NCBI GenBank assembly: GCA_002798175.1
Contig: NWQL01000001.1
Location: 769,095 to 833,094, forward strand
Reading direction: 5' to 3'
DNA from: Lysobacteraceae bacterium NML91-0213
GTDB lineage: Bacteria > Pseudomonadota > Gammaproteobacteria > Xanthomonadales > Xanthomonadaceae
Length of the DNA stretch: 64,000 bases
The notes beneath the pieces were generated by a model. The model did not search any database, had not been told where the DNA came from, and worked only from the letters and a program-made list of their open reading frames with translations. Position 1 is the stretch's first letter; each line of letters starts with the position of its first letter. A program made the translations under genes and the position numbers. Below are positions 48,762 through 58,170 of the stretch, piece after piece.

Positions 48762-51697
48762 GCGTCTCCTGAAGCGTCCAGCCCGAGCAGCCTGGCGACG
48801 AGCTCGGATGGAAGGGCATCGGCGCACAAGTGATCCGCCAACGCGGCGGCGTAGCGATTCCTCTCGCCCGTCGCATCCGTCGGATCGGTGGCCGCATTCG
48901 GCCACGGCTCATCTGGTAGGTCCGCTGCCGCGTTGTCGCCGTTTTCCGAAGCAGGCGTGGCGTCACCTTCGTGCGTCGACCACAGCGAGCCGCCGACCTC
49001 GAGGGTCAGTGATTCGCCGACGCCATCGTGCATCACGCGTGGGAGGCGCCCGTCCTCCGGCACGATACCAGTCTCGATTTCATGCCCGTCGCAATCGACG
49101 ATGCGGAATTCCTTGCCCGCCCAGCCCATGGATTCCGCCAGCGCATCGCTTCCGGTGACCGCGAAGCGGAGGCTCGAGACGAAGGCGTACTGCTGGTCGG
49201 GCAGCACTGGAAGCGCCGCGTCAGAGGACTCCCCACCCCGGAACGGATGCTGGCTCGCCTTCACCGTGAACTCGCCGGGGCATTCGAACGTGATGTCACC
49301 GCCATCCAGCACCACGCGCGACTGACCCGCCTGCAGCACGATCTTCTGCTGGGCGAGGACGTCGATGCGGTCGTCGGTGGCGGTCAGGGTCACCGACTGG
49401 TCGGCGAGCACCTCGAGTTCACCGGTGTGGGCCTGAAGGCTGACGGGACCATTCGCGGCGATGGCGCGGATCGGCCCCGCGTGCGCGTAGAGCGCGGTGT
49501 GCTGGCCACTGACCGACGAAAGCGTGTGACCTGCCGCGATGTGGAGGTCGGCCTGGGCGGTGAGGTGCATCGATCCGCCCGCGAAGGCGCTGGCGCTCTT
49601 CGGGGTCACCAGTGCGATCCTTTCCGGGGATTCCGCAATGAGCCTGGCATCGGCGAAGCGCTCGACCGGGTTTTCGCCGGGCTCGCGGCTCGCTGCGGCG
49701 GGTTTCATTGCGGACTGTCCCGCCACGTCGCCACCGTAGGCGCCATCGACCCCGGGATCCACGGCTTCGCGCAGCGCGGCGAGCTGCGCGTTGGCCTCGA
49801 GCCCAGGTACGTTCTGCTGGGCCAGCGTGTCGTGCAGCGCCTCTGCGGTGCGCTCGGCGCCCCTGAGTTGCGCGACAGCCTCGGCGATGTCCATCTGCGT
49901 CGACGCGCCGTCCGGGCGGGCAGTGGTCGACAGCAGCAGGCCCTGGGCCGCGTGGACGCTCCCCCATGCGCTGGTCGCAAGCTCCACGCCCCGGCCGCGC
50001 AGGCTGCCGCGATGATGGTCGCCATGGTCGATCAGATAGCCGAGCTCCAGCCGGCTGTCGGCGAGCGTGGTGTGCAGTCGGGTACGCAACTGCCCCGGCG
50101 TATCGTCCACCACCCATTGCTGGGTGCCACTGCCGTCATGGCTGCGTGTATGCAGCCCGCTCAGGGTCCCGGGGTGGTTGGTGCCGCCATCGGTGCCGGT
50201 CGCGAAGGGCAACGCGACCTCGCCGTTGTAGAGCTGGCCGGTGATGCGTGGCTGGTCGATATCGCCATGCAGGAATTCGACCAGGACTTCCGCGCCGATG
50301 CGCGGCAGGAAGTGGCTTCCCCAGTTCGGTCCTGCCAGCCATTCCGCAACCGGCACCCAGGTGCCGGAGGTGTGATCGCCGGGCGCATGTGCATCGGCCC
50401 GGAGTCCGCCGGGGTTGGGATGCCCGCCACGTTGCCATGCGAACTGGATGCGCACCTGGTGGTCGCGATTCGGCGTGACCGCCGCGTCCGGCAGCCCGAC
50501 GACACGTGCAGTCTGCGGCCCATGCACGCGTGGCCGGTCGGCGTGCAGCGGCGCCACAGGCACCTCGACCGGCGTCGCCAGGAAGCGGTTGCGGTAGCTC
50601 CCCTGTTCGAGTCCGGGTTGGCCGAGTAGCGCGGTGATTCCCGCGCCCAGGTTGTTGGTGGCCACGTGCTCGACCGCCAGCGGCATCAGTCGGGCGCCCT
50701 CGTGCTGGGGGTGCTGGGTGATCGTGATGGGATGGCCCGCGGCGAGGAGCCGCGCGGTACCGGCACCCTCCAGCCGCCAACCCCGAAGGCGCGCGGCATC
50801 GAGGCGGAACGTCGCTTCGTCGCGGGCATCCGCGGGATCAGCGAAGCGGCCTGCGCGTGGTTGCACGAAGATCTCGAGCGCGGGGATCGCGTCGTTGTGG
50901 GCGCCGCCGGACTCACCGCTGACCGCCTCCACGCGCTCGCTGTGCCAGCTGCTGGCGATGCTGCTGTTGGGTACCAGCTCGCGTCGTTCGCCCAGTGCGG
51001 TGATCGAGTCCGCGGTCTCGCTCGCATCGGCCCGATGGAACCGCAACGCGATGGGATCCGGCAGTTCGGCATCGGCATCGAAGATGACCAGCGCATGCGT
51101 GGCCGCGTTGCTGTCCGCGGGAACGCGCTGATCGCGCTGCGTATGTTCGTAGCGCCAGGCGAGCCCTGCCTCGGCGAGCAGGCGAACAAGGAAGTCCCAA
51201 TCGGTTTCGCGGTACTGGGTGGTGACTGCGCGTGATGGAAGCGTGCGGCCGACATCGAAGCGCCATGCCGCGCAGGCCACGTCGCCCAGCACGGCGTCGA
51301 CGACGCCACGTACGTCCATGTCCTGGAAGATGCGGGCGTTACGGCGGTGGCGCAGCCATTCCGTCCACGGCGAGAGGGTCAGGCGATAGCGCGCCAGGCC
51401 GCCATCGCCGCCCAGCGGTGCGACCGCGGCGCATACGCCGTGCCAGTCGCGCATGCCCCCGTCGGCACGTCGCAGATGCAGGGAAAGCGTTTCGCCCAAC
51501 AGGGCTCCGGGGTCGATGAAAGCGGAAGTCGCGAACACATCGATGTCGAAGCGGAACGGTGCGCAGACCGCTTCCGACCCCTGGAAGTGCTCGACGACCA
51601 GGCCATCGACCGGGGCGGTCAGCTGGATGAGGCGGGCGCGTTGCGACGGTACCGCGAGCGCGGCAAGCGCGTCGCGGGCCAGAGCGGGCATGTCCAT
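48758..51697 (-). CDS. tssI: T6SS spike protein VgrG (TssI)
   Basis: The 979-residue protein has the gp27/gp5-like N-terminal domains (about 1-450, RYRLTLSPWTEWLRHR; TQYRETDWDFLVRLLAEAGL), an OB-fold gp5 region with WVPVAEWLAGPNWGSHFLPR, and a DUF2345 beta-helix (about 690-820, with repeats such as HLTAQADLHIAAG). A C-terminal extension of ~150 residues ends the protein and could carry or bind cargo. The start at 51697 lies 7 bases after the tssL stop; upstream in-frame codons overlap tssL. It is the first of four coupled genes leading to the effector. Confidence 0.93.
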   Translation of the reverse strand: MDMPALARDALAALAVPSQRARLIQLTAPVDGLVVEHFQGSEAVCAPFRFDIDVFATSAFIDPGALLGETLSLHLRRADGGMRDWHGVCAAVAPLGGDGGLARYRLTLSPWTEWLRHRRNARIFQDMDVRGVVDAVLGDVACAAWRFDVGRTLPSRAVTTQYRETDWDFLVRLLAEAGLAWRYEHTQRDQRVPADSNAATHALVIFDADAELPDPIALRFHRADASETADSITALGERRELVPNSSIASSWHSERVEAVSGESGGAHNDAIPALEIFVQPRAGRFADPADARDEATFRLDAARLRGWRLEGAGTARLLAAGHPITITQHPQHEGARLMPLAVEHVATNNLGAGITALLGQPGLEQGSYRNRFLATPVEVPVAPLHADRPRVHGPQTARVVGLPDAAVTPNRDHQVRIQFAWQRGGHPNPGGLRADAHAPGDHTSGTWVPVAEWLAGPNWGSHFLPRIGAEVLVEFLHGDIDQPRITGQLYNGEVALPFATGTDGGTNHPGTLSGLHTRSHDGSGTQQWVVDDTPGQLRTRLHTTLADSRLELGYLIDHGDHHRGSLRGRGVELATSAWGSVHAAQGLLLSTTARPDGASTQMDIAEAVAQLRGAERTAEALHDTLAQQNVPGLEANAQLAALREAVDPGVDGAYGGDVAGQSAMKPAAASREPGENPVERFADARLIAESPERIALVTPKSASAFAGGSMHLTAQADLHIAAGHTLSSVSGQHTALYAHAGPIRAIAANGPVSLQAHTGELEVLADQSVTLTATDDRIDVLAQQKIVLQAGQSRVVLDGGDITFECPGEFTVKASQHPFRGGESSDAALPVLPDQQYAFVSSLRFAVTGSDALAESMGWAGKEFRIVDCDGHEIETGIVPEDGRLPRVMHDGVGESLTLEVGGSLWSTHEGDATPASENGDNAAADLPDEPWPNAATDPTDATGERNRYAAALADHLCADALPSELVARLLGLDASGDA

Positions 51698-51704
51698 ATG
51701 GGGC

Positions 51705-52493
51705 TCACGGCAGGGTGATGGTGATATGGGCCGTGCGTTCGGGCATCTGCACGACCTGGTTGTACTGGGCGAGTTGCCGGTCGGTCTGCTGCACGGTCCA
51801 TGCGCGCAGTCCAAAGAAGCCGATCAGGCCGAAGCAGGCGACGACCACCGCGGGTGCCCAGAGCGGCACCACGCGACGCAATGCATGGCGCACGTTGTCC
51901 GGTGGTGGCCAGTGCGGCGAGAAGCCGGTGCGCTTGCCCTTGAGATAGACGATCTCGTCACCCAGTCGGGCTGTGAGGTATCCCAGCTTCTCCGGGCCTT
52001 CAAGGCGGTATTTGCCTTCGAAGCCGAGCAACAGGCAGTAGTGGTAGACCTCGAGCGACGGAAGCCGCGACGCGCCCTGCGCGCGCAGTTCGTCCAGGCG
52101 GTCGAAGAAGTGCTCGCCCGCCAGGTGCTCGCCGAAAAGCCGCAGCTGTAGCGGGTTGAGCTCCCAGGTGTCGCGCAACGTCGAGGGCTGCGACAGAACG
52201 GCCTCGTCGACCGCGGCGCAGAAGGCGTACCTGGCCGCATACACGTCTTCCGATGCGATGCCGAGCCGGGCGGCACCGCGTTCGACCTGGGCCAGGAAGC
52301 GCTGGATCGACTGTACGAAGGCTTCGGTGTCCTGCGGCAGTTGCCCGCGCTTGAGCAGCACCAGCAGATAGAAGCCGTCCGACATCAGATCGAGCAGGCT
52401 GCGTGGCGTGGCCGCGGCCGGGCCGGTCGGGGGTGCAGCCTGCTGTGGCGTCAGCGACGGCATGGCGCCGGGTATGGGAGGAAGCGTGCTCAT
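51705..52493 (-). CDS. tssL: T6SS inner-membrane complex protein TssL (DotU/IcmH type)
   Basis: TssL anchors the T6SS membrane complex. The 262-residue protein has a short Pro/Ala-rich N-terminus, the cytoplasmic DotU-like helical domain (LLDLMSDGFYLLVLLKRG; VYHYCLLLGFEGKYR) and one membrane segment near the C-terminus (WAPAVVVACFGLIGFFGL). It lacks the C-terminal OmpA-like domain of some TssL proteins. The ATG overlaps the tssK stop by four bases (ATGA); earlier in-frame starts lie in tssK. Confidence 0.93.
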   Translation of the reverse strand: MSTLPPIPGAMPSLTPQQAAPPTGPAAATPRSLLDLMSDGFYLLVLLKRGQLPQDTEAFVQSIQRFLAQVERGAARLGIASEDVYAARYAFCAAVDEAVLSQPSTLRDTWELNPLQLRLFGEHLAGEHFFDRLDELRAQGASRLPSLEVYHYCLLLGFEGKYRLEGPEKLGYLTARLGDEIVYLKGKRTGFSPHWPPPDNVRHALRRVVPLWAPAVVVACFGLIGFFGLRAWTVQQTDRQLAQYNQVVQMPERTAHITITLP

Positions 52494-53833
52494 GGCGCCA
52501 CCGCGATCAGTTCGAGCTTGAGGTCCTGGATGCCCGCAGGCACGTAGATCATCATCGACTGCGCCTTGAGCATCCGTTCGTACAGCGGGCCGCGCGCCTC
52601 CACGCTGAAGTAATGGCTGCCCGGCCTGACCGGGATCGCCGCCGGCACCTGCGCGGCATGTGCCAGCCGCACGCCGGGCAGGGCCGAGAGCACGCACTTC
52701 TCGACATCGTCCGGGGCGCCCACCTTGAACCGCACCGGCACCGTCTGCACGAGCTCCTGCCCCGGCATGTCGGCGCCCACGCCGAGATAGAACGCGGAAT
52801 GGTCATCGATACGTTGCGAGTCGATGCGGCCCAGGTGGAACGACGGTTTGACTTCCGACAGCGCGATCTGGAAGTAGCGCGCCGAGATCACCGTGTCGAG
52901 CAGTTCGCGGATGATTCCGAACAGGCGCTCGAAGCCGTCTTCCGGGTGCGCATGGTCGTAGTGGGGCAGGTCGGCGAGGCCATAGGCCTTGGTGAAGGTC
53001 AGCAGCGCACCGGCAAGGCGCAGCAGTTCCTGGTGCAGGCGTTCCGGATGGAAGTCGCCGTTGCGGAAGAAGTGCGACAGCGCGGCATAGGCGGACGACG
53101 CCGTGTGCAGCAGCCAGAACGAGGCGATGTCGCCCGAGCGGAATTCGATGATGTTCTGCGACGGTTCGCGATGCAGCCCGTACAGCGCGTCGACCTTTGC
53201 CTGGAGTGCATCCAGCAGCTGCCGCAGCTGGAGCTGCATCGGCGCGCAAGCCTGCACGTGCAGGGCCGGCGGCATGAAGCGGTCGTCGAACTCGAAACCA
53301 CCCGTGGCCGTGCGCCTGACGCGTGCAACCGGCAGCGTGGTGTAGGCATCACGCGGCTGGTCGTCGGTCAGCAGGCGCACCGCCTTGCGCAGGTAGGCAA
53401 GCTCGGCGGAGGCGGCGTCGGTGTAGAGATCCGGGGTGGCGAGGTCGGCCTGCCGGTAACGCGGGGCGCGCGCACCGTTGTCGTCGTCGCCATTGCCGCA
53501 GTTGCCACCGTGATCGCGCAGCAGCGGAAGGGCGAGGTGGATCATGGTCGATTGCACGCCCGCCGGAAGCCCCGACAACGACAGCGCGTCCGGCAACTGG
53601 TCGTGCGATGGTGCGTCGTAGGTCTCGCCGTCGGCAAAGACAGCCGACAGCTCGAGTGCGCGCACGCTGCCGTTGGCCAGGCTCTGGGTGTCGAACTTCA
53701 GCCGGCGCACGCCTCATGGATACGGATGCAGGCTGCGGGCGAGATCATGGATGCGCGCTTCGTGGTAGGCATCCTGGCGCTGGAAATGCTGCGGCCGCAG
53801 GAACAGGCCTTCGCCCCAGAACACTTTCGACAT
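52490..53833 (-). pseudogene. tssK: T6SS baseplate protein TssK, interrupted by an in-frame TGA at codon 40
   Basis: TssK links the baseplate to the membrane complex and is essential for T6SS assembly. Read from ATG 53833, the N-terminus is MSKVFWGEGLFLRPQHFQ, then continues to HPYP, where the next codon is TGA (53714-53716) instead of the Trp expected in PYPWG. Reading then continues in the same frame for 407 codons with normal TssK sequence (RRLKFDTQSLANGS; IIEFRSGDIASFW). Without that stop it would be 447 residues, the usual length. A start at GTG 53851, with AAAGGA upstream, is also possible. A GTG at 53710 lacks a ribosome site. A sequencing error, or real inactivation, cannot be told apart here. 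Confidence 0.88.
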
Positions 53834-53986
53834 CCGGCTGACATGCGACACGCGGCAATCCTTTGGCGGGGTGGAACTCCATGCGTCTTCGCGCCGTTCC
53901 TTCGGTGCGGCATGCCGGACGCATGCATGGTGGCGCGCCTGGCGCCGGCTGCAGAGTAGCGAGCCGGCGAGGGGCGGGCAATCCCG

Positions 53987-54637
53987 TCAACGCCCCGCTG
54001 GTTGGCAACGGACCGACGCAAGGCTTGATGCCTCACCCGGCAACCGGGTGAGCAGGGCGGCGCCCGCAGTGGTCATCGCGCAGGCATGCAGGCCGATGCG
54101 GATTCCGTCCTTGCGCGCGCTCGCGTCCTGCGGGTCGAAGGCAAACCGCCAGCGATTCGCGGCCGGCGCCTGGAACAGGGCGACCACGCCGAGAACCGCT
54201 GCCCCTTCGCCGAGACGTTCCTGCAGCACCTGGCGCTGGCCGGGTGCAACCACGACCTCGTTCACCGCGACCAGATCGTCCCCCAGCGCGGCGCGCTCCC
54301 GGCTGTCGTCGAGAAAAGCCTCGTACGGCGCCTGCTCGAAACGGCGGCTGTCGCGGAGCTGGTAGGTCTTCACCACCAGCGCAAGCCCACGCGTCCCGGT
54401 GCCGGCATTGAGGTTGTTGCCCGCCATCAGCTCCACGGGAAGGACCTGCGGGCCCTCGGGTGCCGCTTCGCGCAGGCCCACGGTCTGCAGCGTGCGGTCG
54501 ACGATTCCACCGCTGCTACTGCAGGCTGACATCACCAGCACGATGCCGAGCGCGGCGAGCGCCGCTGGCCAACGCCTCAATGAATGGGCCGGGGGCGCGC
54601 ACGTTGTGCGCAGGTTCGTATCCATACGAAGTTCCAT
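53987..54637 (-). CDS. tssJ: T6SS outer-membrane lipoprotein TssJ
   Basis: TssJ anchors the membrane complex to the outer membrane. From ATG 54637 the protein has 216 residues with a lipobox (LVMSAC) after a hydrophobic segment and a core with VELMAGNNLNAG and VVKTYQLRDSRRFEQAPYEA, which match the SciN/VasD family. An in-frame ATG at 54625 is an alternative start. It is the first gene of the leftward arm; 153 bases with no gene separate it from tssK. Confidence 0.9.
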   Translation of the reverse strand: MELRMDTNLRTTCAPPAHSLRRWPAALAALGIVLVMSACSSSGGIVDRTLQTVGLREAAPEGPQVLPVELMAGNNLNAGTGTRGLALVVKTYQLRDSRRFEQAPYEAFLDDSRERAALGDDLVAVNEVVVAPGQRQVLQERLGEGAAVLGVVALFQAPAANRWRFAFDPQDASARKDGIRIGLHACAMTTAGAALLTRLPGEASSLASVRCQPAGR

Positions 54638-54705
54638 CGTCCGTTGCGAGGTCCGGCCCGCTGCCGCCGCGATGCCCACGGCGGCAGCCAGGGCGAAATC
54701 GGTGC

Positions 54706-54736
54706 TTGCATTGGGGCGCGATCTGCGGGCTACTAT
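54706..54736 (+). promoter_or_regulatory. Possible promoter in the divergent T6SS intergenic region
   Basis: TTGCAT (54706-54711) and TACTAT (54731-54736) are 19 bases apart, a weak sigma70 match. No GG-N10-GC sigma54 site was found, unlike many T6SS loci. Confidence 0.3.
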
Positions 54737-54845
54737 ACCGGCTCCCCGGGTGGGGAGAAGGAGCGGGCCGGTGGATCGGCCTGCACCACGTGGCGCACGG
54801 GACGTGCGTGCACAAGGAAAGAATCAGGATTGATTTGGGACGGTC

Positions 54846-55484
54846 ATGATGACGAGATGGAACGGTAACCGGGCCGTGCGCGGCCTGTCCGTGGTTGTTC
54901 TGGTGGCGCTGCTCGGCGCCTGTGCCTCGACCACGGGAAGCAGGAACACACCCGACTATGCGGTCCTGATGGACCAGGCCGAGAACTCGGTCAGGGCCGG
55001 GCAGGTCGACAACGCGCTGATCGCGTTCCGCGATGCCGCTGTCGCAGACCCCACGCAGAAGGATCCCTGGGTGCGCACCGCGCAGCTGGAGTTCGATCGC
55101 ACGCATTACGCGCGTGCCATCGTGGCTGCCGAAGAAGCCATGCAGCGCGACCCCGACGACATCGTCGCCGACGGCATCCTGACCGTCAGCGGCTTCCGAA
55201 TCGCCAATCACTCGCTGCAGCGCCTGCAGGGCCGCGGTGCACTGGCGTCGGAAACAGCTCGCCGGGAAGCCGAGACCCTGGCCAACACGCTGCGCGAAAC
55301 CATGGGGCCGGCGATCCTCGCCGAACCCGAGCCTGCGCGCACGTCGCGTCGCAGCGCACGTACCTCCACGCCGCGAAGCCAGCCCGCTGCAAGCGCGCCG
55401 GCAGCCGAGGAGCGTGCACCCGCCACGCCTGCACCGGCACCCCGCAGCGGCGCCGACCCGTTCAAGAACATTGGCGGAAACTGA
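54846..55484 (+). CDS. TPR-like lipoprotein at the head of the tssB arm
   Basis: The 212-residue protein has a lipoprotein signal (VVVLVALLGAC) and two to three tetratricopeptide-like helices (VLMDQAENSVRAGQVDNALI; PWVRTAQLEFDRTHYARAI). An Ala/Pro/Arg-rich tail ends in GADPFKNIGGN. Similar lipoproteins stand before tssB in Xanthomonadaceae T6SS loci; the role is not established, with outer-membrane or peptidoglycan association likely. ATG 54846 or 54849 can serve as start. tssB begins 40 bases downstream. Confidence 0.75.
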   Translation: MMTRWNGNRAVRGLSVVVLVALLGACASTTGSRNTPDYAVLMDQAENSVRAGQVDNALIAFRDAAVADPTQKDPWVRTAQLEFDRTHYARAIVAAEEAMQRDPDDIVADGILTVSGFRIANHSLQRLQGRGALASETARREAETLANTLRETMGPAILAEPEPARTSRRSARTSTPRSQPAASAPAAEERAPATPAPAPRSGADPFKNIGGN

Positions 55485-55524
55485 TCGCAGACCACCGCCT
55501 CATCACATCGTCAGGAGACGAATC

Positions 55525-56037
55525 ATGTCCAAGAAGGATAGTGTCCAGAAGCGGCTGCAGAAGGTCCGGCCCCCGCGCGTCCAGCTCACCTATGACGTGG
55601 AGAAGGGTGACGCCATCGAACAGAAGGAGTTGCCGTTCGTCGTCGGCGTGCTGGGCGACTTCAGCGGCAATCCCGAACAGCCGCTGCCGCGCCTGAAGGA
55701 CCGCAAGTTCGTCAACGTCGACCTCGACAACTTCGACGAGGTAATGGAGGGCGTCGCCCCGCGCGCGACGTATCGCGTGCAGAACCGCATCAGCGACCAG
55801 GGCGGCGAGTTCGGCGTGGAGCTGACCTTCAAGTCGATCGACGATTTCCGACCGGAATCGGTGGTGCAGCAGGTCGAACCGCTGCGTCGGCTGCTCGAGT
55901 CGCGCTCCAAGCTGGCCGACCTGCGCAACAAGCTCGCCGGCAACGAGAAGCTCGAGGACATCCTCACCGACGTGCTCAACAACACCGAGCAGCTGGCCCG
56001 TCTGGGTGCCGAGAACCCGCAGGAGCAGGACGCATGA
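55525..56037 (+). CDS. tssB: T6SS contractile sheath small subunit TssB
   Basis: TssB and TssC form the contractile sheath. The 170-residue protein starts MSKKDSVQKRLQKVRPPRVQ (AGGAG ribosome site at 55513). It has ELPFVVGVLGDFSG, FVNVDLDNFDEVM and ELTFKSIDDFRPE, the usual TssB blocks. It overlaps tssC by four bases. Earlier in-frame starts lie inside the TPR lipoprotein gene. Confidence 0.97.
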   Translation: MSKKDSVQKRLQKVRPPRVQLTYDVEKGDAIEQKELPFVVGVLGDFSGNPEQPLPRLKDRKFVNVDLDNFDEVMEGVAPRATYRVQNRISDQGGEFGVELTFKSIDDFRPESVVQQVEPLRRLLESRSKLADLRNKLAGNEKLEDILTDVLNNTEQLARLGAENPQEQDA

Positions 56038-57524
56038 ACGCAGAGGCACTGGCCGCGCCCGCCGCGGCGACCACGACCGAGCCCGCAGGACTGCTGGATC
56101 AGATCGTCGAACAGAGCAGGGTGGCCAAGACCGAGGTCGAGCATCGGCGGGCCAAGGACATCATCTCCGAGCTTGCGCGCGAGGTCATGGACGGCACCGT
56201 CGTGGTGTCGGAGAACCTCAGCCTGACCCTCGATGCGCGCGTTGCCGAGCTCGATCGCATGATCTCCGAGCAGCTGTCCGCGGTGATGCATGCGCCGGAG
56301 TTCCAACAGCTCGAGAGCACCTGGCGCGGCCTGCACTACCTCTGCCAGCAGACCTCGACCGGCCCGATGATCAAGGTCAAGGTGCTCAACGCACCCAAGA
56401 AGGACATCGTGCGCGACTTCAAGTCGGCGATCGACTTCGACCAGAGCGCGCTGTTCAAGAAGGTCTACGAGGAAGAATTCGGTACCTTCGGCGGGGCGCC
56501 ATTCGGTGCATTGATCGGCGACTACGCGATCGGCCGGCAGCCGGAGGACATGTACTTCATCGAGCAGATGTCGCATGTCGCCGCGGCGGCGCACGCACCG
56601 TTCATCAGCTCGGCGTCGGAGGACATGTTCGGGCTGGAGAGCTTCACCGACCTCGGCAAGCCGCGCGACCTCGCAAAGATCTTCGACACCGTCGAATATG
56701 CCAAGTGGAAATCGTTCCGTGATGCCGAGGACAGCCGCTATGTCGGCCTGACGCTGCCACGCTTCCTCGGCCGGTTGCCGTACAACCCGAAGGATGGCAC
56801 CACCGTCGAGGGCTTCAACTTCGTCGAGGAGGTCGAGGCCAGCGACCACAGCAAGTATCTCTGGTGCAACACGGCGTACGCGATGGGCGCGCGCCTGACG
56901 CGTGCGTTCGAGGACTACGGCTGGTGCGCGGCGATCCGTGGCGTGGAGGGTGGCGGCCTGGTCGAGGACCTGCCAACGCATACCTTCCGCACCGATGACG
57001 GCGAGGTCGCGCTGAAGTGCCCGACCGAGATCGCCATTACCGATCGTCGCGAGAAGGAACTCAGCGATCTCGGCTTCATCCCGCTGGTGCACTGCAAGAA
57101 CACCGACTACGCGGCCTTCTTTGGCGCGCAATCGGCGCAGAAGGCGAAGAAGTACAACACCGACGCCGCCAACGCGAATGCCATCCTCTCCGCGCAACTG
57201 CAGTACATCTTCGCGGTCTCGCGCATCGCCCACTACCTCAAGGCGATGATGCGCGAGAAGATCGGCAGCTTCGCGTCCGTTGGCAACGTCGAGGAATTCC
57301 TCAACCGCTGGATCGCGCAGTACGTGCTGCTGGACGACAACGCGAGCCAGGAAGCCAAGGCGCAGTACCCGTTGCGCGAGGCTTCGATCCAGGTTTCGGA
57401 AGTGCCGGGCAAGCCCGGCGTCTACCGCGCGGTGGCCTTCATCAGGCCGCATTTCCAGCTCGACGAGCTGTCGGTGTCGCTGCGGCTGGTGGCCGAACTG
57501 CCGGCCAGCGCCAAGAAGTCGTAG
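56034..57524 (+). CDS. tssC: T6SS contractile sheath large subunit TssC
   Basis: The 496-residue protein is the main sheath component. FQQLESTWRGLHYLC, PFGALIGDYAIG and the C-terminal NRWIAQYVLLDDNASQEAKA with YPLREASIQVSEVPGKPG match TssC/VipB closely. The product has the family length with no break. The ClpV-binding site on the sheath lies on TssB in other systems and was not traced here. It overlaps tssB by four bases. Confidence 0.97.
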   Translation: MNAEALAAPAAATTTEPAGLLDQIVEQSRVAKTEVEHRRAKDIISELAREVMDGTVVVSENLSLTLDARVAELDRMISEQLSAVMHAPEFQQLESTWRGLHYLCQQTSTGPMIKVKVLNAPKKDIVRDFKSAIDFDQSALFKKVYEEEFGTFGGAPFGALIGDYAIGRQPEDMYFIEQMSHVAAAAHAPFISSASEDMFGLESFTDLGKPRDLAKIFDTVEYAKWKSFRDAEDSRYVGLTLPRFLGRLPYNPKDGTTVEGFNFVEEVEASDHSKYLWCNTAYAMGARLTRAFEDYGWCAAIRGVEGGGLVEDLPTHTFRTDDGEVALKCPTEIAITDRREKELSDLGFIPLVHCKNTDYAAFFGAQSAQKAKKYNTDAANANAILSAQLQYIFAVSRIAHYLKAMMREKIGSFASVGNVEEFLNRWIAQYVLLDDNASQEAKAQYPLREASIQVSEVPGKPGVYRAVAFIRPHFQLDELSVSLRLVAELPASAKKS

Positions 57525-57601
57525 CGTTCTCTAGCGCCAAGGGACGGAGATCCCGCTGTCCAGCGAAGCCGCCGTCTGCCCATGGACGGTGGTCAGCCCA
57601 G

Positions 57602-57621
57602 CGCCGGGCACGCGCCCGGCG
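57602..57621 (+). repeat. Stem-loop in the leader of hcp
   Basis: CGCCGGGC-ACGC-GCCCGGCG forms a perfect 8-base stem, 37 bases before the hcp ATG and after tssC. The 133-base tssC-hcp gap is unusually wide for this arm. Confidence 0.5.
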
Positions 57622-57657
57622 TCCTACTCACGGAAGAACGGAACAAGGAAACCAGGT

Positions 57658-58155
57658 ATGCAACACGCGTTCCTCAGCATCGACACGATCAAGGGCGAAT
57701 CCCGCGACGACAAGCATCGCGACTGGATCGAGATCAAGTCCTTCTCCCAGGATCTGCTCCAGCCACGTTCGGCAACGGCGTCGACCTCCGGCGGTTCCAC
57801 CGCCGCGCGCGTCAACCTGTCGCCGATCGAAGTCGTCAAGTCGATCGATCTCTCCACGACCGCACTCAACCAGGCGTGCGCAAACGGCACCACCTTCCCC
57901 AAGGCCCGCATCGAGTTCATGCGCGCCGACAAGGATGGGAATGCCATCAACTACTACGCCGTCGAACTGCTCAACGTCCTGGTCCATCGCGTGACCACCA
58001 CGGTCGATGACGAAGGCATGCCGCAGGAAGTGGTGCAGTTGAGCTACGGTGCCATTCGTTGGACCTACAACCAGCAGAAGCCGGAAGGCGGGGTTGGCGG
58101 CAAGACGGTGGCGCAGTGGAGCGCCATCAAGAACGTGCCCAACTACACCGCATAA
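57658..58155 (+). CDS. hcp: T6SS tube protein Hcp (TssD)
   Basis: Hcp forms the hexameric inner tube and is secreted. The 165-residue protein has the family core AFLSIDTIKGESRDDKHRDW, IEIKSFSQDLLQ and a C-terminal EVVQLSYGAIRWTYN. ATG 57658 follows AAGGAAACCAGGT. Hairpins on both sides (57602-57621 and 58171-58198) could set its mRNA level apart from its neighbours. Confidence 0.96.
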   Translation: MQHAFLSIDTIKGESRDDKHRDWIEIKSFSQDLLQPRSATASTSGGSTAARVNLSPIEVVKSIDLSTTALNQACANGTTFPKARIEFMRADKDGNAINYYAVELLNVLVHRVTTTVDDEGMPQEVVQLSYGAIRWTYNQQKPEGGVGGKTVAQWSAIKNVPNYTA

Positions 58156-58170
58156 CCGGCGGTGGTTTTT

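Noticed and set aside
53714-53716. TGA in tssK read as selenocysteine
   Set aside because: Trp is expected at this codon from the PYPWG context, no selenocysteine insertion element was evident and TssK is not a selenoprotein family.
53698-54036. Minus-strand open frames of 112 and 87 residues around the tssK 5' end
   Set aside because: They run out of frame with the TssK N-terminal coding sequence and have no homology; the in-frame reading shows TssK residues 1-39.
54680-54845. Sigma54 promoter in the T6SS divergent region
   Set aside because: TGGATCGGCCTGCA was examined, but GG and GC are 8 bases apart rather than the required 10.
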